This document shows positions 35,400-45,245 of a DNA stretch of 53,230 nucleotides, one piece after another; the stretch's first letter is position 1, and the number at the start of each line of letters is the position of its first letter. This stretch comes from Pseudomonadota bacterium (GTDB taxonomy: Bacteria > Desulfobacterota > Desulfobacteria > Desulfobacterales > JAHIVH01), in assembly GCA_018816735.1 (NCBI GenBank), contig JAHIVH010000118.1, forward strand, positions 1 through 53,230. The letters run 5' to 3'. The notes below the pieces were generated by a model, which was not told where the DNA came from, searched no databases, and saw only the letters and a program-made list of their open reading frames with translations. The position numbers and the translations under genes were made by a program.

Positions 35400-35733
35400 A
35401 TTCGTGAATGGTTTAAACTATTATCACGCATTACCATTTTCTCCTTGTAATGGTTATGTATTTTTGATACCGATTTTTTTGAATTTCCGCAGTTTATATA
35501 TTTTTGCCAGTGAATGACCTGATGCTATCTTATTTCTTCATGGCTCAGGGGTGTCAATAATAATGGTAGAATAATTTTTACGTTGCCGAGCAGAGGTTGC
35601 CGGTTTTTTGCTGCGTTTGATTTTACAGTCCAGATAGTAGTGATATCCTGTGGGGCGGTTCCAGATAATGAAGAAGGAACGGATAGATTTCAACCATCAA
35701 CCATCAACTATCTATTTTAAATAAAGGGGAATT
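35400..35733 (+). promoter_or_regulatory. Non-coding spacer before mreB: weak terminator and a repeat-containing leader
   Basis: No gene is seen in these 334 bp. The first part holds an imperfect inverted repeat (35430-35438 / 35449-35457) followed by GTATTTTT, a weak terminator for the serine hydrolase gene. Just before mreB, AACCATC occurs twice and AACTATC once in tandem (35692-35712), enclosed by ATAGAT (35683-35688) and ATCTAT (35710-35715), which could pair. The mreB promoter must be here, but I cannot place it with confidence. Confidence 0.35.
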
Positions 35734-36777
35734 ATGAGTCTTGTTGATTCGTTATTGGGTGTTTTTTCGAGTGATTTGGCCATAGATCTTGGCACGGCAA
35801 ATACACTGGTATACGTGAAGGGTCAGGGGATCGTTCTGAGTGAACCATCGGTTGTTGCGGTTCGGACGGACAATAGAATGAAAAACAGGGTTTTGGCTGT
35901 TGGTCTTGAAGCAAAAAATATGCTCGGCAGAACTCCTGGTAATATTATTGCAATCCGACCCATGCGAGATGGGGTTATTGCGGATTTTGAAGTAACCGAA
36001 GCCATGTTGAAACACTTCATCAGAAAAGTTCATAACAACAGACGGACATTTGTGAGGCCCCGTATTATTATTGCCGTACCATCCGGTATTACGCAAGTTG
36101 AAAAGCGTGCTGTGAAAGAATCCGCAGAATCTGCAGGGGCAAGAGAGGTTTTTCTGATCGAAGAACCCATGGCCGCTGCGATTGGCGCGGGGCTTCCCAT
36201 TACAGAGCCCACATGCAACATGGTCGTCGATATTGGTGGCGGCACCACAGAAGTTGCTGTCATATCCCTCGCAGGTATTGTTTACAGCCGGTCATTGAGA
36301 GTTGCAGGCGATAAGATGGATTCGGCGATTATGCAGTACATCAAACGTAAATACAATCTCCTGATTGGCGAAAGAACTGCCGAAATTATAAAAACAACTA
36401 TAGGTAATGCCTATCCAGACCCTCAGAATCTCGAAACCATTGAGGTGAAAGGACGGGATTTGGTTTCAGGCATTCCCAAAATCCTCGCAATTGATTCTGA
36501 AGAAATCCGTGTGGCAATCAGTGAGCAGATCGATGCGATTGTTGAAACAGTGAAAATCGCTTTGGAGCAGACACCTCCTGAACTGGCAGCGGATATTGTT
36601 GACAGGGGAATCGTCCTTACGGGCGGAGGCGCTTTGTTAACGAACCTTGATAAACTGCTCAGGGAGGAAAGCGGACTTCCAATTACAGTGACTGAAGATC
36701 CGTTATCAACCGTGGCATTAGGTTCAGGCAAAGCTTTGGATAGCATTGAAATATTAAGACAGGTCGTAATCTCATAA
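35734..36777 (+). CDS. mreB: Rod-shape determining actin-like protein MreB
   Basis: 347 residues of the MreB actin fold: DLGTANTLVYVKGQGIVL (phosphate 1), VEKRAVKESAESAGAREVFLIEEPMAAAIGAG, DIGGGTTEVAVISLAGIV (phosphate 2) and the adenosine motif GIVLTGGGALLTNL. It polymerises under the membrane and directs lateral wall synthesis with MreC, MreD, RodA and PBP2, all encoded downstream here. AAGGGG lies 5-8 nt before ATG. Confidence 0.97.
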   Translation: MSLVDSLLGVFSSDLAIDLGTANTLVYVKGQGIVLSEPSVVAVRTDNRMKNRVLAVGLEAKNMLGRTPGNIIAIRPMRDGVIADFEVTEAMLKHFIRKVHNNRRTFVRPRIIIAVPSGITQVEKRAVKESAESAGAREVFLIEEPMAAAIGAGLPITEPTCNMVVDIGGGTTEVAVISLAGIVYSRSLRVAGDKMDSAIMQYIKRKYNLLIGERTAEIIKTTIGNAYPDPQNLETIEVKGRDLVSGIPKILAIDSEEIRVAISEQIDAIVETVKIALEQTPPELAADIVDRGIVLTGGGALLTNLDKLLREESGLPITVTEDPLSTVALGSGKALDSIEILRQVVIS

Positions 36778-36780
36778 TCC

Positions 36781-37590
36781 ATGTTTTCAAAAAAGACGGT
36801 GATGGTTGTTGCATTGATCATTCTGATCGCTGCCAATATTTTACTGTTAACGGTCTCCAGCCGGAACCGTTTGCCTGCCAGTGATGTGGGACCTGTTGCG
36901 ATTACAATAGTCGGGCCTTTACAGAAATTCGTTTCGCTTACCATGGATTGCGTTCATGATATATGGAAATATTATTTCAATCTCATTTCCGTGGCAAAAG
37001 AAAATGATGCATTGAAAAAAGAATTATTCATTGCGGCTGAAAAAAATAACCGTTGCACGGAAATAGAAATTTCAAATGAACGTTTGAGAAGTTTCCTGAA
37101 TTTCCACAAAAGCTATTCCACAAACGTCCTTGCAGCAGAAGTTATCGCGAAAGATCCTTCTTCATGGTTTAAAACAATTGTTATTGACAAAGGTAAAACC
37201 AATGGTGTTGAGAAGGGGGCTCCTGTTGTAGTGCCTGAAGGCATTGCCGGTCAGATTATCGAAGTCACTGATAATTATTCAAAAGTGCTTTTAATCATAG
37301 ACCGCAATAGTGCGGTTGATGCTCTGGTCCAACGGACACGGGCACGTGGCATTATAAAGGGTGAATCAACCAATCAGTGCATTTTGGAGTATGTTTTACG
37401 AAAACATGAAATCAGTGTTGGCGATACAATTGTTTCATCTGGACTGGATGGGGTATATCCAAAAGGGTTAAGGATAGGTGAAGTTTCGGAAGTCACCAAA
37501 AGGAATTCTGGCATTTTTCAGGAGGTCATTGTGACGCCTTATGTTGATTTTGAAAAGCTTGAGGAAGTTCTGGTCGTTATCAATCCTTAA
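36781..37590 (+). CDS. mreC: Rod-shape determining protein MreC
   Basis: 269 residues: an N-terminal TM helix (VMVVALIILIAANILLLTV), a coiled coil (about 75-110) and the beta-rich C-terminal domain (VIAKDPSSWFKTIVIDKGKTNGVEKGAPVV). MreC bridges the periplasmic PBP2 and the MreB-MreD-RodA elongasome. It starts 3 nt after mreB. Confidence 0.95.
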   Translation: MFSKKTVMVVALIILIAANILLLTVSSRNRLPASDVGPVAITIVGPLQKFVSLTMDCVHDIWKYYFNLISVAKENDALKKELFIAAEKNNRCTEIEISNERLRSFLNFHKSYSTNVLAAEVIAKDPSSWFKTIVIDKGKTNGVEKGAPVVVPEGIAGQIIEVTDNYSKVLLIIDRNSAVDALVQRTRARGIIKGESTNQCILEYVLRKHEISVGDTIVSSGLDGVYPKGLRIGEVSEVTKRNSGIFQEVIVTPYVDFEKLEEVLVVINP

Positions 37591-37698
37591 TACGCTAACC
37601 AGCCCATATGTCGCCGGTCATATTCTATTTTTCATTACTATAATACATTGGATTCTTGTCTGTTTCATATTTCGACAGGATAATACTGAGCGTCCAAG

Positions 37699-38220
37699 AT
37701 GACATATTTATTTTATTTTATCATAAGTTTTATCATTGTCGTTTTTCAAACAGTTATTCTCGTGAACTCCCCGTTTATCCGACACGTGTACGATATTATA
37801 CTTGTATTGATTATCTATGTCGGGCTTTTCAGACCTGTTTCAGAAGGGGTTGCCGTTGTCTTTATCGTTGGTGTTTTCATGGATGGCCTGTCCGGAAGTC
37901 CTTTCTGGGCACATACAACGACCTATTTCTGGCTTCTCATCATTGTAAAATGGCTGATTCAATTTTTAAACGCCGGTAGTATGATTTTGCTTCCCTTTAC
38001 AGTGTTAATAGGGATTTTGCTCGAAAACAGTATTTTTTTGATGGTCTCAAAGGGTATAGCTTTACCTTCGGGATTATTGGTGAGTGATATACATAAAATA
38101 TTTTCCCAGATTATTTGGGGGACGATAACAGGCCCCCCTGCCATTATTCTGGTAAAAAAAATGCATGAACGTACAGGGATTCCCGTATTGCCGGGAGATC
38201 GATCTGAAAAGAAAAAATAA
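37699..38220 (+). CDS. mreD: Rod-shape determining protein MreD
   Basis: 173 residues, about five TM helices and little else, as usual for MreD (GVFMDGLSGSPFW; a C-terminal KKMHERTGIPVL tail). Identified mainly by its place between mreC and the PBP2 gene and by its hydropathy. The spacer to mreC (108 nt) shows nothing coding. Confidence 0.85.
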   Translation: MTYLFYFIISFIIVVFQTVILVNSPFIRHVYDIILVLIIYVGLFRPVSEGVAVVFIVGVFMDGLSGSPFWAHTTTYFWLLIIVKWLIQFLNAGSMILLPFTVLIGILLENSIFLMVSKGIALPSGLLVSDIHKIFSQIIWGTITGPPAIILVKKMHERTGIPVLPGDRSEKKK

Positions 38221-38300
38221 CCGGCTATAGTGATGCCTATCTTCGTGACTGTAAATGTGTTGAGCCATAAAGACGTGCATATAAATTAACAGGATCGACA

Positions 38301-40124
38301 TTGAAAATATACACAAACAGCGTAGATATAGAATGGTATAAGCAGCGCTTGATCATGATGGTGTTTATTGTCATGGCTGCCTTTGCTATCCTTGTTATAC
38401 GGCTTTTTTACCTTCAGGTTATCGAGGGAGAGGAGTTCAGAAGGCTTTCGGAGAATAATTGCATCCGGTTACAGAGTATTGATGCACCCCGAGGACTCAT
38501 ATTTGACAGGCATTCCGAAATGCTTGTTGATAACAGGCCTGCTTTTGATTTAAGCATTATCCCAAAAGACACCAGCAATCTTAATCAAACACTTGAAACA
38601 TTGTCTGCGTGCATTCAAGTCCCTCCTGAAGAGTTAATGGCTGAAATTAAAAAATATAAGGGGGATTTGTCCTATAAACCCATATTGTTGAAAAAGGATA
38701 TCGGACGGGATTTGCTGGCAGCGGTGGAAGTGCATAAATACAGCCTGCCAGGTGTATTTGTAGATATTAAGCCCTTAAGGCATTATATCCATAAAGAAAG
38801 CGCGGCACATCTTTTAGGATATATGGGGGAAGCAAGCGCCAGAGAAATAGGAGGTTTGCAATATCCTGAGGTCAGGAGCGGCGATTATATCGGCAAGTTT
38901 GGTGTTGAAAAAATCTATGAAAATGTTCTTCGAGGCAAGAGAGGCGGACGCCAGGTAGAAGTAAATGCAACCGGCCAGGTCGTACGCGTCATTGATACGG
39001 TTGATGCCATTCCAGGTCATAATGTCATACTGACACTTGATTTGCCACTTCAGAGAAAGGCTGAGGAACTTCTGAAAGATAAAGTGGGAGCAGTGGTGGC
39101 AATGGATCCCACAAATGGCGAAATTCTGGCTATGGCCAACAGCCCTTCATTCGATCAGAATATATTTGTGGATGGACTGACCACAAAAGAGTGGCAGGAC
39201 TTACTGTCAAATCCCCATAAACCTATGGTCAATAAAGTGACACAAGGCGAATATCCCCCTGCATCAACCTATAAAATTGTGACGGCCATAGCTGGACTTG
39301 AAGAAGGCGTGATTGATGAGAATACAGAGTTTTATTGCCCGGGTTTTTACAAGTACGGTGACCGAATTTTTCAGTGCTGGAGAAAAGGCGGGCATGGTCA
39401 TGTCAGTGTCGTAAAAGCGATTTCCATGTCCTGTGATGTGTTTTTTTATCAGGTCGGCCAGAAACTGGGGATAGAAAAGCTGGCATGGTACGCCAAAGGA
39501 TGTGGTTTAGGGCTGCCCACTGGTATTAACCTTGACCGTGAAGCTGAGGGGCTTGTGCCTACAATCTCATGGAAGAGACAGCGTTTTGGGCAGCCCTGGC
39601 ATAGCGGTGAAACGCTTTCCATCGCAATTGGGCAAGGGTATAATCTGGCGACACCCGTTCAGATGGTTGCCTTAATTGCAGCAGTTGCCAATGATGGTGT
39701 GAGATTTAAACCGACTGTTCTGAAATCAGTCATAACTGCAGGAGGCAAACAGGTATCATCGGGTGAGCATAAAATTACAGGCAGGCTACCGGTTTCAAAA
39801 GAGGTTCTCGATATTGTCAAAAAGGGCCTCTGGGAGGCGGTAAATACAACTTCAGGTACGGCATGGATTGTGCATTTAAAAACAATAGAGGTCTGTGGAA
39901 AAACAGGTACTGCACAACTTGTCAGTCGAAAAGCCAGCGACGAGGGTATTGGTTCAGATGACCCACGGCATCTTCAACCTCACGCATGGTTTGTGGCATT
40001 CGCACCTTATGAAGAACCCAAAATTGCTATTTCAGTAATTGTTGAACATGGTGAACATGGCTCCAGTGCAGCTGGTCCGATTGCACGGGAGCTGATCAAA
40101 CAGTATTTGCTGAATGAGGGTTGA
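38301..40124 (+). CDS. mrdA: Penicillin-binding protein 2 (peptidoglycan D,D-transpeptidase, elongasome)
   Basis: 607 residues. TTG start with AGGAT 6-10 nt upstream. One N-terminal TM helix (LIMMVFIVMAAFAILVIRLF), the PBP dimerisation domain (about 55-235), then the transpeptidase with SxxK (PPASTYKIV), SxD/SxN-like SMSCDVF and KTGTAQ. The enzyme cross-links new peptidoglycan strands synthesised by RodA, encoded next (38 nt). All catalytic motifs are present. Confidence 0.95.
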   Translation: MKIYTNSVDIEWYKQRLIMMVFIVMAAFAILVIRLFYLQVIEGEEFRRLSENNCIRLQSIDAPRGLIFDRHSEMLVDNRPAFDLSIIPKDTSNLNQTLETLSACIQVPPEELMAEIKKYKGDLSYKPILLKKDIGRDLLAAVEVHKYSLPGVFVDIKPLRHYIHKESAAHLLGYMGEASAREIGGLQYPEVRSGDYIGKFGVEKIYENVLRGKRGGRQVEVNATGQVVRVIDTVDAIPGHNVILTLDLPLQRKAEELLKDKVGAVVAMDPTNGEILAMANSPSFDQNIFVDGLTTKEWQDLLSNPHKPMVNKVTQGEYPPASTYKIVTAIAGLEEGVIDENTEFYCPGFYKYGDRIFQCWRKGGHGHVSVVKAISMSCDVFFYQVGQKLGIEKLAWYAKGCGLGLPTGINLDREAEGLVPTISWKRQRFGQPWHSGETLSIAIGQGYNLATPVQMVALIAAVANDGVRFKPTVLKSVITAGGKQVSSGEHKITGRLPVSKEVLDIVKKGLWEAVNTTSGTAWIVHLKTIEVCGKTGTAQLVSRKASDEGIGSDDPRHLQPHAWFVAFAPYEEPKIAISVIVEHGEHGSSAAGPIARELIKQYLLNEG

Positions 40125-40162
40125 TTCAACAGTGATGAATTAAAACAGGATAGGTAACGCAT

Positions 40163-41266
40163 ATGTTTGACAGGCGATTGATAGAGTATTTTGACTGGGT
40201 TCTTCTTGGCGTCACATTGTTGCTTGGATTGATGGGGATGGGTATCCTGTACAGTGCTGTCGCAGCAGGGGAAATTATACCTAATCGGGTCTTGTTTATC
40301 AAACAGCTCATCTGGTTTGGGGCAGGTCTTGTGCTGATGTTTTTTTCATTTCTTATCAATTATAAAAATTTGGACAGATGGGGGATATGGCTGTATATCG
40401 CCAGTATTGCACTTCTCGCAAGCGTCTTGGTGTTTGGGAAACTGGTTGGCGGTTCACAGAGATGGCTTGTTTTAGGCCCTGTAACCATGCAGCCTTCAGA
40501 AATTGCAAAACTTGCGGTGATTATTTTTCTGGCAAAATACTATGCCAAATATTCAAATATCAATGGAATGTCCTTAAGAGAGCTTATAAAGCCTTTTCTT
40601 ATCGTCTTGATTCCTTTTATGCTGATCGTAAAACAGCCGGATCTTGGCACGGCAATGCTTATCGTTTTAATCGCTGCATCAATGACTATTTTTGTAAGAA
40701 TTGAACGAAGAACGCTTATCTCTATCATGTCTGTATGTATTGTAACTATTCCCCTGATCTGGTTTTTACTGAAAGGATATCAAAAACAGCGAATCCTGAC
40801 CTTTTTAAACCCGGACAGGGACCCTTTAGGGGCTGGATACCATATTATTCAATCCAAAATTGCCATCGGCTCGGGAATGATTACCGGCAAGGGGTTTTTG
40901 AAAGGGACACAGAATGTTCTGTCATTTTTACCGGAACAGCATACGGATTTTATTCTTTCAGTTCTTGCGGAAGAGTGGGGATTTGTGGGTACGGGTTTAA
41001 TCGTCCTTATATATCTTTTGTTGATTGTATGGGGATTGAATATTGCTCACGGATGCAGAGAGCCTTTTGGTGTGATTTTGTCTGTCGGGATTACGTCAAT
41101 GCTTTTCTGGCAGGTGTTTATCAATATAGCCATGGTCATGGGGTTAATGCCGGTTGTCGGCGTGCCACTTCCATTGATCAGTTATGGGGGGTCTTCAGTT
41201 ATAACAACGATAATCAGTATCGGCATTTTGATAAATATAAATATGAGGCGGTTTATGGTTGATTGA
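40163..41266 (+). CDS. rodA: Rod-shape SEDS glycosyltransferase RodA
   Basis: 367 residues with about ten TM helices; SEDS motifs include GGSQRWLVLGPVTMQPSEIAKLA, KQPDLGTAML, and the C-terminal VPLPLISYGGSSVITT. RodA polymerises lipid II into glycan strands, working with the PBP2 encoded upstream. Confidence 0.95.
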   Translation: MFDRRLIEYFDWVLLGVTLLLGLMGMGILYSAVAAGEIIPNRVLFIKQLIWFGAGLVLMFFSFLINYKNLDRWGIWLYIASIALLASVLVFGKLVGGSQRWLVLGPVTMQPSEIAKLAVIIFLAKYYAKYSNINGMSLRELIKPFLIVLIPFMLIVKQPDLGTAMLIVLIAASMTIFVRIERRTLISIMSVCIVTIPLIWFLLKGYQKQRILTFLNPDRDPLGAGYHIIQSKIAIGSGMITGKGFLKGTQNVLSFLPEQHTDFILSVLAEEWGFVGTGLIVLIYLLLIVWGLNIAHGCREPFGVILSVGITSMLFWQVFINIAMVMGLMPVVGVPLPLISYGGSSVITTIISIGILININMRRFMVD

Positions 41267-41522
41267 TGGCACGCCTTAAAACCTCTAATAACCGGTGCTT
41301 AATGTGAATGGTGTTTATTTTTACCGGCTGACCTAAAGTACTTGCCCTGGAATTTTTATTGTGGGATATAGAGAGAATTTCATGGTATTTATCTGACTTC
41401 TTTTGAGTTCAAATGGAAAGTTGCTTTAAGTAAGCCCTGAAGAAAAAAATCAAAGCCTAAAAAAGTTTTATTATCATGCAAAAGAAGGCAAGAAGTTAAA
41501 GATGAGGACCTGAGGGGGAAAA

Positions 41523-41942
41523 ATGCGGAAAAAAAAATCAGAGCCTATTAATACATTTTTAGGAACAGATACAAATATCGAAGGAACTATCAATTTTAAG
41601 GGCACAATCCGCCTTGATGGCAAGGTAAAAGGAAAAATAAGCAGCATTGGCGGTACGATTATTGTTGGGCAAGGCGCTGTCATCGAAGCGGATATAAAAG
41701 TCGAAAAAGCCATTATCATGGGTGAAGTGAAGGGCGCTGTTGAGGCAACAGAGAAGATTGAGGTCTTCTCACCAGGCAGTGTTGAAGGGAATATAAAAGC
41801 ACCCGTTATTTCAATTGATACAGGTGTCAAGTTTACAGGCACATGCAACATGGATGCGGTGACAACCCACGATAAAAATTCAGACCTCAAGCTTTCCTTG
41901 GGAAATGAGACGAATGTCAAGAGTTTTCCAAAAACAATTTGA
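41523..41942 (+). CDS. Bactofilin (polymer-forming cytoskeletal protein)
   Basis: 139 residues. NTFLGTDTNIEGTINFKGTIRLDGKVKGKI is the typical bactofilin start of the beta-helical core, with repeated GxI/V turns up to about residue 115; a short disordered C-terminal tail follows. Bactofilins make nucleotide-free filaments at the membrane, often guiding local wall growth. GGGGGAAAA just before the ATG is the RBS. It lies between rodA and the F1 operon. A short weak hairpin (41942-41954) follows the stop. Confidence 0.92.
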   Translation: MRKKKSEPINTFLGTDTNIEGTINFKGTIRLDGKVKGKISSIGGTIIVGQGAVIEADIKVEKAIIMGEVKGAVEATEKIEVFSPGSVEGNIKAPVISIDTGVKFTGTCNMDAVTTHDKNSDLKLSLGNETNVKSFPKTI

Positions 41943-42000
41943 CAAGAAACTTGTTTTAATGATAATAGCTTCCGTTTAATGGTTTCGGTAATTTGATTTT

Positions 42001-42030
42001 TTGCAGGTTGTTGTAATTATAGTGTAAAAC
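42001..42030 (+). promoter_or_regulatory. Candidate promoter of the F1 operon
   Basis: TTGCAG (42001-42006), an 18-base spacer and TAAAAC (42025-42030) lie 57 nt before the atpF' start. Both boxes are imperfect, so this is a weak call. Confidence 0.3.
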
Positions 42031-42086
42031 TCTATAAAAGAGAATATAAATATTTACTTTCATTCAAGGTGGCGGAGGATTGATCG

Positions 42087-42512
42087 ATGGTTAGTGTTGA
42101 TGTGTCGCTTATTTTACAGATCATCAATTTCATCATTCTCATTTTTGTTCTAAATCTTGTCCTGTACAAACCGATTCGAAATATTCTTTCACAGAGAAAA
42201 GAAAAAATTGAAGGGTTTGAAAGGGACATAGATACCTGTATTGAAAACGCAAAGGAAAAAGAGGATGCTTTTTCACAGGGCGTTAAAAATGCAAGAGCTC
42301 AAGGGTTGAAACAGAAAGAAGTCTTCCTGGCTGAGGCTGCAGAGGAAGAACACAGGATGATTGATGAAATTCACAGGAAAGGCCAGTCTGAACTGACTCG
42401 TATCCGTGAAAAGATCGTGCACGATACAGAAGCGGTGAGGGTGAGCCTTAAAAAGGAGGTTGATGATTTCGCAAAAGCAATTGGCCACAAGATATTAGGG
42501 AGGGAAATTTAA
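42087..42512 (+). CDS. atpF': ATP synthase b' subunit of the F1 operon
   Basis: 141 residues: a single N-terminal membrane helix (LILQIINFIILIFVLNLVLYKPI) and a charged coiled coil (about 35-130). First gene of b', b, delta, alpha, gamma, beta, epsilon. Its stop shares bases with the start of b. It differs from the b' encoded in the separate Fo operon at 30756. Confidence 0.9.
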   Translation: MVSVDVSLILQIINFIILIFVLNLVLYKPIRNILSQRKEKIEGFERDIDTCIENAKEKEDAFSQGVKNARAQGLKQKEVFLAEAAEEEHRMIDEIHRKGQSELTRIREKIVHDTEAVRVSLKKEVDDFAKAIGHKILGREI

Positions 42513-43126
42513 TGGGACTTTTAAATCGAATGCCCGGTTCGGGGCGGTTTAGCATCACGTTGTGGGGATGCGCCTGTGTGATTTCCATTCTTTTCTTTGC
42601 GGGCATTGCATTTGCATCGTCAGCTGGCGGACACGGACCTGTTGAGGCAAAAGAATGGCTTAACACAGACTGGTATCGTGTGATGAATTTCGCTGTTCTG
42701 GCAGTGGGACTATTTTTAATTTTGCGTAAACCGGTATCTCAGGCATTGAGCTCACGAATTAAAGGCATCAAAGATCAGTTGAGCGAGCTTGAAATCCAGA
42801 AAAAAAATGCTGAAAAGACACTCGCGCAATACAATGAAAAAATATCTCATCTTGAGCAGGAGGCATCAAAGATTATTGCTCAGTATGAGGAGCAGGGGAA
42901 GGCGGCCAAGCAAAGAATACTTGAAGAAGCTACAGCCGCAGCCGCAAAGCTTGAAGAACATGCCCGCAGGAATATTGATAATGAATTTAAACTTGCCAAG
43001 GTAAAGCTTCAGGAAGAAATCATTGGGAAAGCTCTGGCCAAAGCTGAGGAGCTTGTTCATAAATCAATTACATCTGATGATCAGGAAAGATTGGTTGACG
43101 AATACATAAACAAGGTGGTGGCATAG
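42512..43126 (+). CDS. atpF: ATP synthase b subunit of the F1 operon
   Basis: 204 residues. An N-terminal signal-like helix (ITLWGCACVISILFFAGIAFAS) and a second helix (VMNFAVLAVGLFLILRKPV) precede the stalk coiled coil (about 80-180). Abuts atpF' and atpH, so these are coupled. Partner of the delta subunit encoded next. Confidence 0.9.
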   Translation: MGLLNRMPGSGRFSITLWGCACVISILFFAGIAFASSAGGHGPVEAKEWLNTDWYRVMNFAVLAVGLFLILRKPVSQALSSRIKGIKDQLSELEIQKKNAEKTLAQYNEKISHLEQEASKIIAQYEEQGKAAKQRILEEATAAAAKLEEHARRNIDNEFKLAKVKLQEEIIGKALAKAEELVHKSITSDDQERLVDEYINKVVA

Positions 43127-43677
43127 TGAAAAATATTGTTATTTCAAGACGTTATGCCAAGGCACTCCTGCTTATTGGCAAAGAAGACGGTTCGATTGAT
43201 AAATATAGAGAAGAATTGGAAACAGTATCCGGTTTACTGGATAAGGAGAAAGACCTTGCTCAAATCCTCTGTAATCCTATTTACGATTTTGTCCAGCGCA
43301 AAAATGTTTTGCAGGCAATACTGGGCAAGCTTGACGTAACCAGGGTGATGTCATCTTTTCTTCTCTTACTGTTTGATAAGGGACGATTTGGTTTTTTGAG
43401 TAGTATTAATGAGTTTTATCAGAAGTTGGCAGATGAATTAAAAGGCGTCGCCCATGCGAGCCTTGTTTCAGCTACTGCGCTGTCATCTGAAGCTGTCGAA
43501 AAGATTCGCAGTTCCCTGTCAAAGCTAACCGGTAAAGATATTATTCTGGATACTGATCAAGACCCCAGTTTGATTGGAGGTATTGTGACAAAGATAGGCG
43601 ACCTTGTACTGGATGGCAGCATAAAAACTCAACTGCTCAATATGAAAGAATCTTTTAAAAGGGGTGAGAGTGTATAA
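43126..43677 (+). CDS. atpH: ATP synthase delta subunit
   Basis: 183 residues, OSCP/delta family: ISRRYAKALLLIGKEDG at the N-terminus, and the C-terminal DPSLIGGIVTKIGDLVLDGSIKTQL motif. It ties the stator b subunits to the top of F1. GTG start; abuts atpF and atpA. Confidence 0.95.
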   Translation: MKNIVISRRYAKALLLIGKEDGSIDKYREELETVSGLLDKEKDLAQILCNPIYDFVQRKNVLQAILGKLDVTRVMSSFLLLLFDKGRFGFLSSINEFYQKLADELKGVAHASLVSATALSSEAVEKIRSSLSKLTGKDIILDTDQDPSLIGGIVTKIGDLVLDGSIKTQLLNMKESFKRGESV

Positions 43678-45194
43678 TGGAAATTAAAGCTGAAGAAATA
43701 AGTCAGATTATCAAAGAACAGATTAAAGATTTCGACAAGAAGGTAGAGTTGAGTGAAACTGGTGTCGTCTTGTCGGTAGGTGATGGTATCGCAAGGGTTT
43801 ATGGACTTGAAAAAGTTATGTCGATGGAGCTGGTGGAATTTACCGGTGGCGTCATGGGCCTCGTTTTAAACCTTGAAGAGGACAATGTCGGTGTTGCCTT
43901 GATGGGTGATGATATGGGGATCAAAGAAGGTGACATTGTCAAACGTACCGGACGAATTGCTGAAGTTCCGGTAGGTGAAGCTGTGTTGGGTCGTGTTGTA
44001 ATGACAACAGGTGAGCCGATTGACGGAAAAGGTCCTATTGATGCAAAAGAGTTTCGACGCGTTGAAATGGTTGCCCCTGGTGTTATCGCAAGAAAGAGCG
44101 TTCATGAACCCATGTATACCGGATTGAAATCGGTTGACGGTATGGTGCCCGTCGGTCGTGGACAACGAGAGCTGATTATTGGCGATCGTCAGATCGGAAA
44201 AACCGCTTGTGCTGTTGATGCCATCCTTGCTCAAAAAAATTCAGATATTTATTGCATATACGTAGCGACCGGTCAGAAGAAATCAACGGTGGCGCAGGTT
44301 GTGGCCGTTCTTGAAGAACATGGTGCCATGGAATATACAACTGTTGTATGTGCATCTGCAAGTGAACCGGCCGCGCTTCAATTTTTGGCGCCTTACGCCG
44401 GCTGCGCCATGGGAGAATATTTTAGGGATAAAGGCAAGCATGCATTGATTATCTATGATGACCTTTCAAAACAGGCTGCCGCTTACAGACAGGTATCTTT
44501 GCTTCTCAGACGTCCACCTGGACGGGAGGCTTTCCCCGGTGATATTTTTTACAATCACTCCCGTCTGCTGGAACGTGCCTGCAAATTAAATGACGACTTA
44601 GGTGCTGGTTCTCTTACTGCACTACCCATTATCGAAACCCAGGAAGGTGACGTTTCTGCATTTATCCCCACAAACGTAATCTCGATTACTGATGGTCAGA
44701 TTTACCTTGATAAATCCATGTTCTTTGCCGGCATCAGACCTGCAATTGACGTTGGACTTTCCGTATCGCGTGTTGGTGGTGCGGCTCAGATCAAAGCCAT
44801 GAAACAGGTTGCAGGTACGTTGAGACTTGATATGGCTTCCTACAGAGAGCTTGAAGCCTTTGCTGCCTTTGGTAGTGACCTTGATGCATCAACACAATCT
44901 GTTTTGACCAAAGGACGAAGGCTGGTTGAAATTTTAAAGCAACCCCAATACAAACCACTGCCTGTTGAAAAACAGGTCACTATTCTTTTTGCAGGTACCA
45001 AAGGTTACCTTAACGATTATCCGATAGAGGTTGTTTCAAAATACGAAGCTGGACTGTATGATTATATTGACAATAATCATCCGGAATTGTTTGCACAATT
45101 GGTAGAACAGCAGAAGATTACAAGTGATATCGAGCAATTGATGATTAAGGTATTAAAAGCGTATGGTGAAGAATTTAAGGATACCATAAAATAA
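43677..45194 (+). CDS. atpA: ATP synthase alpha subunit
   Basis: 505 residues, full length. P-loop GDRQIGKTACAVD (about 169-181), ALIIYDDLSKQAAAYRQ, and the alpha-specific RPAIDVGLSVSRVGGAAQ. Non-catalytic nucleotide-binding subunit of F1. Confidence 0.98.
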   Translation: MEIKAEEISQIIKEQIKDFDKKVELSETGVVLSVGDGIARVYGLEKVMSMELVEFTGGVMGLVLNLEEDNVGVALMGDDMGIKEGDIVKRTGRIAEVPVGEAVLGRVVMTTGEPIDGKGPIDAKEFRRVEMVAPGVIARKSVHEPMYTGLKSVDGMVPVGRGQRELIIGDRQIGKTACAVDAILAQKNSDIYCIYVATGQKKSTVAQVVAVLEEHGAMEYTTVVCASASEPAALQFLAPYAGCAMGEYFRDKGKHALIIYDDLSKQAAAYRQVSLLLRRPPGREAFPGDIFYNHSRLLERACKLNDDLGAGSLTALPIIETQEGDVSAFIPTNVISITDGQIYLDKSMFFAGIRPAIDVGLSVSRVGGAAQIKAMKQVAGTLRLDMASYRELEAFAAFGSDLDASTQSVLTKGRRLVEILKQPQYKPLPVEKQVTILFAGTKGYLNDYPIEVVSKYEAGLYDYIDNNHPELFAQLVEQQKITSDIEQLMIKVLKAYGEEFKDTIK

Positions 45195-45245
45195 CGGTTT
45201 GTTTATCACAATACTAACATGGAAAAGCTGTAAAGGTAAATTGGT

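Noticed and set aside
35692..35712. CRISPR-like tandem repeat before mreB
   Set aside because: The units are 7 bp with no spacers, so it is not a CRISPR array.
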